A stretch of DNA of 18,276 nucleotides, taken from the NCBI GenBank assembly GCA_015657535.1, contig JADHZB010000138.1, forward strand, positions 1 to 18,276, given 5' to 3'. Made by a program: the position numbers and the translations under genes. The notes under the pieces are model-generated. The model was given only the letters and a program-made list of their open reading frames with translations. It was not told the origin of the DNA and did no database searches. Below, in pieces: positions 1 to 9,300 of the stretch; position 1 is the stretch's first letter, and every line of letters begins with the position of its first letter. The DNA comes from Nephromyces sp. MM_2019 (lineage: Eukaryota; Apicomplexa; Aconoidasida; Nephromycida).

Positions 1-1028
1 GGGAAACTTGGGGAATCACTTGACGATTCCTTGCACCATGTTTGCCTAAACTTCTAAAACTTTCCATTTGCTTATTCAGTGAACAGGACACACCAACACT
101 ATTGTGCTTGATGACTTTCAAGAAGTTTTCTGCAAACAAGTTGCTATATATACCATAAACGATATATAATATTAGCAGCGTAGGTGGTATAAGCGTCTTT
201 ACTCTCATCGAAGGAATAAATTATAAGCCGCAGTATGATGTGATTGCAACGCCAACATAGGACCTCCACGCGACAGTTGGCATGAGTTATGTTCCTCGGT
301 GTTAGGTCTTTTTTGCTTAGTTGTTGGTCCTATTTCCCATCTAGGTTGGACAAGAGTGGTGGGTTCTTCCTGTACTTGTGGCAGTGGAAAGGTATAGGAA
401 GGGAAAAGTAGCTTGGATTTGTGATTTCAGTCTTCTCGGTGCTGAAGTAGATAAATGAATGCTACCAAGGAAGCACCCCTTGTGAAAACTCGAAAGAGAG
501 TATTAGATACTAGGTGTGGAAGAAGCTCGTAAGACCATGAAAATGGGATGTCGGCTTGTGCCCTCTAGGAGTGGTTACAAGGCGTGAAAGACGGTAAAAA
601 ATTCACCCAAAGGCTTTTAGCGCCTTTAAATATAGGTGCATCGTGTGGTTTTTTATAAAAACTTATAAAAGGTACTTCTAAGAACTCTTCACCCCCACCT
701 TTCCAAGCCAAGTATGGCTTCAGCAGAACCTGAATTCACGTCTTGCACTGTGTGGTAGAAGCTACGGCGAATAGTTAAGAAGTCTCACCCCAGTCCTAAC
801 CTACTCCCCGAAAAATATGAGCAATTAGCACGAAAGCAATAACTTTTTCACGAGGCAAAAGCTTTAAATTTTTTACGCGGTGAAGACTTTAAATTTTTCA
901 TGCGGTGAAGGCTTCAAATTTACGTGTAGCGACCGCTTATTGCTTGTGCCAGTAAATATGATAGAAATCGCTGTTTCATGAAACTTTAGGCTCTGGCGTT
1001 AATTAGCTCCGGGATAAGTGTCTTAAAG
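1..1028. other. Unassigned sequence without a supportable gene
   Basis: I see no long open frame, tRNA or recognisable protein segment here. Composition is mixed. The visible features are the degenerate repeat at 848-925 and a small perfect hairpin around 612-629 (AAAGGC...GCCTTT). It could be intergenic or intron sequence of a gene that continues beyond the left edge. Confidence 0.4.
848..925. repeat. Degenerate tandem repeat, about 25-27 bp, three copies
   Basis: Three successive units share a GCGGTGAAG-like start and a CTTTAAATTTTT-like end. The first is the most diverged (GAGGCAAAAGCTTTAAATT), and the second and third differ at only a few positions. No coding role is apparent. Confidence 0.6.
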
Positions 1029-1271
1029 TTATACCAGAAAAGGCACGCAGCTTTGCTCAAGCGGGTACTTCTTGACTAGAAGAAAGCTACGAGGATAACC
1101 CACACACTTGTGACGGACGAAGCTGCATATACAATGGTCACTGCTAAAATCATTCATTGAGGCGAAATGCTTCACAGGCAGAAAGTTATATAGTAACTGG
1201 AAACTTGCTCCTTCTGTGTGCATTACGAGGGTTTCAGATTTTGAGGTTAGTTGAGCTGTAGTGAAGGTCAT
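1029..1271 (-). CDS. Candidate minus-strand exon island, product unknown
   Basis: An 80-codon open segment with balanced codon composition lies on the minus strand. It contains a run SFVRHKCVGYPRSFLLVKK, and the GYP plus hydrophobic strand is vaguely like the cis-proline region of thioredoxin folds. That resemblance is too short to rely on. A possible splice acceptor (TTTCCAG) lies inside the segment near 1201, so only part of it may be exonic. No family is recognised. It may belong to a divergent gene read leftwards from about 3111. Confidence 0.2.
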   Translation of the reverse strand: MTFTTAQLTSKSETLVMHTEGASFQLLYNFLPVKHFASMNDFSSDHCICSFVRHKCVGYPRSFLLVKKYPLEQSCVPFLV

Positions 1272-1432
1272 CCCGTTGAAATTTGTAGCATGAGCAATCT
1301 AATTTGGAAAATAATACGTAGTAGAGCTTTCTTTCAACATTATGGCGTAAAAAAGAAACAGCTCAAACTCATTGTTTTAAAGATTTAGTGCCAAGGCATT
1401 TTCCTGCTTTCAAATATATACATTTGTGGAGA

Positions 1433-1633
1433 CTAGTAATTGGCTTCCATAATCCATGAATTCTTCAGTGAAGCTGCAAGGAATTTCATGTGGTACTCTT
1501 TTTTTACCGCATTTACAGGTTCACTGCAGGTTGAAAATGTAATATGCTGCCGTGAAACCAACTTGATATACCCAATAGCCACTAGCAGCGTGAGCAAATT
1601 TGCATTGCATCGCTTGTGCTCATGCATGATCAC
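1433..1633 (-). CDS. Candidate coding island, strand ambiguous
   Basis: The minus strand is open for 66 codons ending in TAG, with protein-like composition (AIGYIKLVSRQH, EYHMKFLAASLKNSWIM). The + strand is open over nearly the same bases (1440-1643, FFSEAARNFMWYSFF). Both frames look equally plausible, so I cannot decide which, if either, is coded. The minus strand is listed because the neighbouring islands favour it. Confidence 0.15.
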   Translation of the reverse strand: MIMHEHKRCNANLLTLLVAIGYIKLVSRQHITFSTCSEPVNAVKKEYHMKFLAASLKNSWIMEANY

Positions 1634-1887
1634 TTTTTTATGAGCACGTATGAGCGTTTAAAGCCCACAAATTGGAATTTATTATCTCCAAGAATAATCT
1701 CACTAGAAGAACTGCATCCATGGGCATCGATGTGACAGCTATAGCGGTGTATGCCAAGAACAGTGAAGCTCCCTCTGGAAGAGACTCCGGAAGTGAGGCT
1801 ATGCTGCTTGCCTTTATTCACTGTTTCTGGTGTCCTGTCTACCAAAGTGACCAATGTGGAAGATTGCAGGATACCAAGTTAGTGTAA
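1630..1887. other. GC-richer island open on both strands
   Basis: The minus strand (1630-1854) and the + strand (1672-1887) each hold an open frame of more than 70 codons. Base composition is less AT-rich than the surroundings, as in the proven exons further right. No motif lets me choose a strand, and neither translation resembles a family I know. A part of it may be one exon of the putative leftward gene. Confidence 0.2.
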
Positions 1888-2219
1888 AAACTGTAAAAAA
1901 AGAGCATCCATTGTGCTATAACCTTGCTAAAAATACGCAATCATTATTCCATTCTGACCCCTACAAACCCGGTATAAATACATGGAAAAACTTTTTTGCA
2001 GAGTTTTGTTTCTACCTGCACACAAGTCAGTAAGCATTCCATTCAGTAGGTTGATTTTAGGAGATGCGGTGTAAGCACACTCGGAAGTAGACTGGCTTGT
2101 TGCTCAGAAAAAATATTTTGTGTTGCATTTCAGAATTACGATAGAACACCAGTTAAAAAAATGTGTTTTTTCTGAAAAAAGCTATTACTTTAGTGGCTTT
2201 TCACAATTGAAGACCTTAC

Positions 2220-2356
2220 CAAGTTTAATAGCTTGAATTTACCAATTAAACACCGATTGCTTATTCCTCTACGATACTTTATTTTATACTCTCCGTCGTC
2301 ATAGTAGTAGGCATCAATTTTGTGCCGCAATACTTGCCCCTTCCTGCATATAATTA
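2220..2356 (-). CDS. Probable minus-strand internal exon, product unknown
   Basis: Minus-strand reading gives a charged, protein-like segment: [20 protein letters not shown], then [21 protein letters not shown]. It ends exactly at a strong donor (TTG|GTAAGG, exon end 2220). A second possible donor (ATTG|GTAAAT) would end it at 2243. Two acceptors are possible: TGATGCAG (exon start 2356, entering in phase 1) or TATATGCAG (exon start 2343). The other frames here are interrupted. I do not recognise the family. It would be a downstream exon of a gene divergent from the methyltransferase. Confidence 0.35.
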
Positions 2357-2889
2357 CTGCATCAAAGTAAGTCATTTTTTCAATTCGTTGGCTACAAGAG
2401 CAGTTATAAGCACTAAAGAGAGGGCTCTATAAATACAACTAGGATCCGTGGTTTAGTTAAATTATATTGTGAAAAATGGATCAAATTAAACAAAAACAGA
2501 AATATCTAAATTTTTGATAGCGCAATAATTTAGTTTCATTGTTAGTGGACGACAGATCTGCGACCTAGCTACAATATTACGGGATACGGAGTGCCCTAGA
2601 ACCAGAGCTTCGTTACGTGCAATAGCCACTTCCAAATTGCATTATATCGCTAGAGCTCAAGCGCTTATTCACGCCTCCATCTGTTATGTTTCGTGTCTTG
2701 AGATGGAGATGAAATCATAAAGGTCATTTCTAGGGTCTTGAGTTACAGGTACTGAGAGGTTATTCCAGTGGCTTGACTTACAGCTGTCGGGTACATCATG
2801 TGGTTTTTTCATGGGCAGCTAATTGCTCGTTCCTATGACTTAATCTGCAAGTGCTTGATGATACTTTTGAAAGTTGAGAATCTAATGAG

Positions 2890-3111
2890 TTACAAACTTA
2901 GAACCTCAGCGACTGGAGCAGCTCCAAGGATTTGCTTGCTTCGTAGACTCGGAGGAGTCTCATAGCACACATTACTTTTGAGGAACATTAAAGCACGAGA
3001 AATAAATCTAGGGCAAGACCTTTTCGGTTGACTACTACCTTTAGCGTGCAGTGGATGGGTTGCAGTCGGTATACCTTCATTCAGCAGTGTAAAAGACCAT
3101 GTTTTTCCCAT
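2890..3111 (-). CDS. Candidate first exon of a divergent minus-strand gene
   Basis: A 73-codon open segment begins with ATG at 3111 and runs to a stop at 2890. A possible donor (GAG|GTTCTA) would end the exon at 2905. The sequence is basic and serine-rich at the start (HAKGSSQPKRSCPRF), followed by SRALMFLKSNVCYETPPSLR. Composition matches proven exons in the window. The ATG lies about 250 bp from the methyltransferase ATG, a head-to-head arrangement. No family is recognised, and no signal peptide or membrane segment is evident. Confidence 0.3.
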   Translation of the reverse strand: MGKTWSFTLLNEGIPTATHPLHAKGSSQPKRSCPRFISRALMFLKSNVCYETPPSLRSKQILGAAPVAEVLSL

Positions 3112-3365
3112 AGGTCTTTGCTGTCAGTTCATGTCGACCTCTTTTTTGTCACAATCAAGCTTTTTCTTTGCTTTTTCTGTTTCTTAGATCCGCAAACTTC
3201 CTCTTGCTCTGTACTTTTGTGTTTCCTTCCATCAATATAGGATTTGAATCCCTACAATTGTACTCTGATGTCACTATTACTCCTAAGTTGAGCCGGTTAC
3301 AAACTAAAGAATCTCGTTGTAGCGGCGCTTAACGGTAGAAGATGCTGTCTCTCACGCCGTGAAGC
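3112..3365. promoter_or_regulatory. Probable upstream region of the methyltransferase gene, possibly bidirectional
   Basis: This is about 250 bp between the methyltransferase ATG and a minus-strand ATG-initiated open segment ending at 3111. It holds a pyrimidine-rich stretch (about 3135-3235) and a more balanced stretch before the start codon. No TATA box or named factor site stands out. The bidirectional reading depends on the minus-strand segment being a real first exon, which is not proven. Confidence 0.25.
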
Positions 3366-6300
3366 ATGATACGATCTTCATATGAGTCACTTTCTTCTTT
3401 GAAGAGAAAGCAAAGCTCTAAGACTCCTTTTGAGCCACAGCAATACCATGACGAGGGCAGGCAGAAACGGAGCAAGCATCAAGATACTAGCGTTAAGAAG
3501 AATCTAAAAGCTAAGCCAGAGCCAGATTTTGCCGCTGAAACACAGTTTCAGGTAATACATTCTATTTGCAAGATATGCTACCGCGTTACAAATCCATACA
3601 ATTTTATCTCAGGTAGGTTTATCAATGCTATACTTTCGAGAAATGTTTGCAACGATTATACTACCTAGAGTGTTTTCGGTGATTTCATACTAATTCTATT
3701 TTTTTTCCGTGGCTAACCCACTACATATAATTGCACTGTAATTTTGTGGGCTTCTGATAATTTTTTCGGTAGCGTTTTCTTACCTGTCTTGGGAAACTAA
3801 CTTTAATGCTTCATAATAGATTATAAGTTATGCTATATTGAAGAATATCAAATTAACTTGCTGCTTCGTGTGAAAACATGCTAGTTCCTGATAAGAAGTC
3901 CACTAGCAGGGATGTGTTGCCTAGAATTTTTGTGTGTGGAAATTTTGTTTTGTGAAGCTGCCATCCAATCGTTGCTACTAGGAATTTTATGGGCATACCT
4001 AGCTTTTGTGTAATATATTTATAGCGTGGTATTCCCTTTGATGGCCCGAAGACAGCCTGTACAATTTCTGTGGCTATTCCAGCATCAATTGTGGACAATG
4101 TACAGGTATTTAAGTGAGAATATTGCACAGTCGCTGAATTATCTCATCTTTTTACACTTCGGTAGTTAGCAAGTCTAATTTTTTCGAAATTCGAATGATA
4201 AAATTTTAACTAAATTAATATAAATGACGTAAACATCCTAGTTTTATCGGCTTTTTCAACAGGGCTATTTAAATGTATAATTTTTTGAAGACTGTAGAGA
4301 TGAAAATATATCGTCAAGATCTCATTGGTTTTTCGTCAAACAGATGGTTTTTATACATGAAGCAACCTGTTACTTTCAATGTATAAGTGGAGTTTTTTTG
4401 TGAGCAGACTCTATAACATTTGAAGTCTACTCCGTTTTTATGCGCCTGAAAATAATTTATAGTGAAAGCACCCTGCGTATGATATTAGATGCACTGAAGC
4501 TGAGTAAGATTCAGGTATGCTCTTTATTTTTTGTTTACATCGGTACTATTGGAGTGCTAGCTCGAGTATTTTTGTGTGTATTTTTTCAATAAATTGCGTT
4601 GATTCATCCGTTTTGCCATGAATGAACAATAGAAGTCTCTATATAGCTAAAAATGGCATATTTTGATGTTCTTCCATGGGTATACACTATGCGCATTCGT
4701 GTGTTTTTGTCATATTATTTTTTTCCTCATTTTGTATGAAAATATCTTTTCCCACGGTTTATTGCCTAAATTTGTAAAAAATCAAAAATGCATTTGAAGA
4801 ACGAATGTGTTGCCTGTTCTTCAGATTTAAAATTGAATAAATTTCTAAAAAAAGACTTTTTTTCTCTGCCCTTCAGCTTATAACTCCTGACACGTAGGCT
4901 ATTTCGTTTAACTATGATTGCACCGTTTATATCAAATGCTGACATGTTGAATAAATTAGTTTCTGATGAATTTTTGATGAATAGATGTCATAAAGAACAC
5001 TTGTTATGCTTGCCTTGTATCAGACTTCAGAGCTGCGAGCTCACCTGGTTGGCGGTATAGCTAGATCGCTCACTATTTTTGGCGTAGATGAAGTTATCAT
5101 CTATGAAGATTGTGGTAAGTTTTTATGGAGCATGCTGCATATCGTGAGGCCTGCGTATTACGTATCAAAGTAGATAAAGGAATTGATTCATTTTATGCCG
5201 GAACAAACATTTTTTATAAATTTTAGTTAAAAGTAGTAATTTTTTTAAACAGCATTTTACTAAGTCTCAACCTTATTTTCTCCTTCATTGTATCTCAGTT
5301 TGTATTGATTTAAGCTTATTAAACACTTCAAGCAGTATGAATATTGGTGTAACATACACACTAGCTCGAGGAAAAAAATAGAGCTTTTCAAGGGGAAGCT
5401 CTAAACTCCCCAAGCTTTTTTAAATTATAAGTTCATCGCTCCCCTTCTTGAACCCCTCTTTGTAAAGACCTTCTCTCGATATCTAATCCATCTTAATTTC
5501 TCGCATACATATTTGATATGACGTACTATCTTTAATATAGAAGAAAACAATTGAGAAATATCTTGAATTTAGGCTTTACAGATCATTTTAGGTTATTGAA
5601 TAAGGATAGGCAACATGCTACCACTGATCTACGATTTTTTGCCTTTTCATCTTGCCTATTTATGACAAGCATTATTGTTTCATTTATTTGGTTGAATACG
5701 GCGGAATAGGTATCTCCTGATTTCAACATGTGGAAAAGTCCTTTCAGCACCACTCATCACTCAACACTCAGCACCACCCACCACTCAGCACCAGACACCA
5801 CTCAGCACCACCCACCACTACCAACCACCATCCACTTTTTACCCGTAAGTATTCACAAACATATTCATATACTCAACAAGATTTCGCGTTTTCTTGTTTC
5901 CTCAAGAAAAATTTTTGCATTAACATTGCTCTTGGGGGTTAAGTATATAGCTCTAAATTTTTTTTTTTGATCTTGATTTTCATATACGAATGCATATTGC
6001 AGGGTCCATGCTATAAGCGTATTCGTTGCGTGTGAAATAGTTTCAAAATATTTGGCTTCGACTTTCTTAATAGTATAGGATGCTTTTTCCTCCGTCCACC
6101 AACGCCCCACATTGCTCTTCAAAATTCCATTCAAGCACTTGCTCTTCATTATGTGTGTGTTTAATTGCCGGATATATGCCTTACCTCAAGTTAAACTCAA
6201 TTTCAAAGATTATGCGTGACGTTCAGTGCTGAAAGTTTTTAATTGAGGGATTTTACGAGGAATTTCTTGATTTTAAGCGTAATTTTGTTCTCATATTCTG

Positions 6301-9300
6301 CTTGAGCGTCTTTAGCTCTACTGCTTTTTAGACCATACTTAAGTTGTGCATGCATAAAGCTCTTTTCCAACTGTAATCTGGGCGCACACACATGTTAACT
6401 TGCTAGTCTATAACTTTTTGTATTCTAACCCACTTCACAGCAACAATTTTTCCAAATAAATTCAGCAGGTTCTATCTTTTTTAATCGTTTTTTCACTCCC
6501 TCATATCCTCACTATGATAATGAGAAAAATAGAAATTCACATGATGAAGGAAACGAATCGTAAATTTGGTATTGCGAAAAGCTCTTCTAGCTTCACCCTC
6601 CCCCTTTATATTTTTTAGAGAAAAAGATTGGAAGAGGAGGCCATTCAGAGGCGCTTGAGTTTTTTGTTCGAAACTTGCAGTACTTAGAGACTCCTCAATA
6701 TCTTCGCAAACACCTGTTTCCCATGCATCCAGGTTCATTGCTGGAATATCTTTTATTAGCTAGTTTTTTAAGGCTTGAAGTTTTTTTAAAGACCTGGAAG
6801 CAGATTTATGTAGAATTTTGGCTGCGTAATGAGTGAGCAGAGAATTTCTTTGTTTATATCGCATACTGTTTTTATCTTTTGGATAAATGAGTAAATCTGT
6901 TTTGCGTTTTTGTAGAGTAGATTTCTTGAGCTTTATGTTGACTACTTTTTAGCCGATTTTTGCACAGGTATTACCATCGCTTCTTGCTCTAAAGCTTACC
7001 AATTTTTAGAGTTTATCTTGAATTTGCTCTTGGCATGCCTGCTTTATCTTTGTTTTCTCTACACATTCGATTTCTTCAAGTAGGTTGTTTACATACATGC
7101 GCGCTTTATTACCGTATAGTCAATTCATGATGAATCAGAAATGCTGTTAGGCCATTGAATAGAACATTTTTGTATCTATATCTGCTTTTCGTGGCTTTTT
7201 TTTTGACGAATTTTTAACTATGCAACGTTAAACCTTTTAGACTGTAGTGCCTATGCAGACTTTTGTGCAATTTTTGACTTTTTTTGCAGATGGTTTCGAA
7301 TTTTTTTTTTTTTTTGATGTTTTTTCACATGTTATATGTTGGGTAATCTGTTTTCATTTCTTCGGTTCACATAGATGTTGCGAATAGTTTTAATGATTAG
7401 CTCACGTAAATTTCAAATTGGCAGTATTAATAAGATGTTATCTCTATTTTATTTTTTCAAATTAAAAAAAATCCTAGATCTGAGGTTCTGCGGAGTTCAG
7501 AATCCAATTGATGCTCCTCACCATTTAAGGGCTCATGAATTATTGCCTTATAGGTGCGTTTTTGAAGAGATTTTTGCACTTTAAGTAGAATTTATGAAGT
7601 GCAAGCTTTCAAGCAGCGAGACTTACCCAGTATGGCTAGCTGCTTTGTTTTTATCGTTTCCAATATTTTTTATCAAATACTCATTTTAACAGTTTACTCG
7701 ATTTTGGTGGAACAAAATACGAAAGTCAAGTTTTCCTCTTTTAAATGGAAAAATATGGTATAATTCTCGGGATTTTGTGGGATTTTAGCTAGTAGCCCCT
7801 ATTTTGTAGTCGCTGATGGCTGTTTTTTTATATTTTACTGATTGCGCTAGCTAGAAGCTGTTGCTATATCTCTAGGGTCTTTTAAGGAATCTTGTTCTTT
7901 GTGCGCTTACTTGTGTGTTGATTTTTTTATGTTGGTGTGTATGTATGTGCTTCTCCGTATGTGTGTGCTTGTGTGCTTCTCCGTATGTGTGTGCTTGTGT
8001 GCTTCTCCGTATGTATGTGCTTCTGTGTGTGTGTGTGCGTGTGTGTGTGCATATCTTATTGAACAGGTTTGAAGTCTTAAACCGATAACGGAACCAAAAT
8101 TGAGAATAGTTTTTTTTTGCAACATAAATGCATGCCATAAATAATCAAAAACTCATTATATAGCAATAGTCTAGCAGATTCTTCGTTTTTCTTACTTGGA
8201 AAAGCAATCAATAGTATTTCCGTGAAATCGGAGTATTCATTGATAAAGCTTCGACACCTTCATAAAAACACTATTACCTTACCGCATTTATCACCTACAT
8301 ATGTTCATGAGTGAAAATTCTATCGAACGAGCAGCACAGAGTATCGAATAAAATTTTCAAAAACGTTTGCTAACCCAACGTTTGATGTACGTACACTGTT
8401 TTGCCCAAAATGATTTTATGCACTTGGAAGCACAAACCGGTGCTTGTTTAAACTAGTTTCTTGTGTTCCTTCTATTTTAAAGTATATCTTTCCGCTGCTG
8501 GTTTTAATAAGGGATTCCACATGCCTAATGAATTGATTGAATTTTTTGTTTCCTTCAGAGAAGGAGTTGTCGTAGATTCCAGTGGCTGCAGCAGTGCTCC
8601 AGATAAAGGTTGTTGGGTGTACTGTGGTTGGCAAAAGAATATTTGGATCACCGAAGAGCTTCGTGCTGGGACTAGGTTGGATTAGAAAGCAAGTAGTTTT
8701 ACTTTGATTCTCTTGAAGGGGTATGTGTGATTTTTTCACTACATTTATATATATTGGGCTCTTGTTTAAGTATCTCAAAAGATAACGTATACAAACTTGG
8801 AGATAATTTTAGAGTAAGAACTTATAAATTTTCATTAGTTTTTTAGCCTTTAAGATTCCAATCATTATATTTGGTGTGCCGGTAGCTTGCTTTTGTGAAT
8901 GAACTCTCTTCAATTACGTCGTTTGCTTCATATACAATTATAATAATCCACTTCAGCTTTGGGTTTGCTGTGTGCTTCGAAGTTCGCTCTATTTGAAGGT
9001 CGTTTTGAAGCTCATGATGTTATTTTGGTCTTTCCCCCTTAAAGTTGAATTTGTGAAATTTTAATTGGATAGGGATTGTTTATGCAGCAAGATTTAGCGA
9101 TATATGTGTTTTGCATCATGAGAGTTTTAAATATTTATAAGATTTTATTATTTTACAGGGTTACTTTGCTACTTGAACCTCAAAGAGATGCATTTTTTTC
9201 CAGTGGGAAAAATGCATTTTCAATGAAGAGGAGGGAAGGTTATGGAGGCTACGCGACAGTTTCTGAATCTGATTCTAATTTTAAGGGAGTCGTTATTTCT

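Noticed and set aside
547..560. GGATGTCGGCTTGTG, similar to an LSU rRNA segment
   Set aside because: Only about ten bases match and the flanks do not follow LSU rRNA.
3853..4128. 91-codon minus-strand open frame
   Set aside because: It is the antisense shadow of exon 2 of the methyltransferase gene and the adjoining intron.
4463..4514. Apparent exon reading STLRMILDALKLSKIQ, ending at CAG|GTATGC and joining in frame to TSELRAHL
   Set aside because: It aligns without gaps to the family's TLSVALPGSILDNAQ position by accident. The true block TISVAIPASIVDNVQ is at 4025-4105 and joins in phase on both sides, whereas this segment would enter in a phase exon 1 does not provide.
5728..5970. Two His/Thr/Pro-rich + strand open frames
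   Set aside because: They are created by the CACCA-type repeat within intron 3.
6493..6738. 81-codon minus-strand open frame
   Set aside because: It is the antisense shadow of exon 4.
6968..7113. Segments resembling QFLEF and TYMRALLP as the missing middle of the methyltransferase
   Set aside because: The genuine exon with LQYLETPQYLRKHLFP was found at 6619-6732 with matching phases, so these weak look-alikes are intron sequence.
7872..8138. Thr/His-rich minus-strand open frames
   Set aside because: They are a translation of the GT minisatellite in intron 5 and have no coding support.
8416..8778. 120-codon minus-strand open frame, the longest in the window
   Set aside because: It overlaps exon 6 (REGVVVD segment) of the methyltransferase gene in antisense, and the + strand homology is clear.
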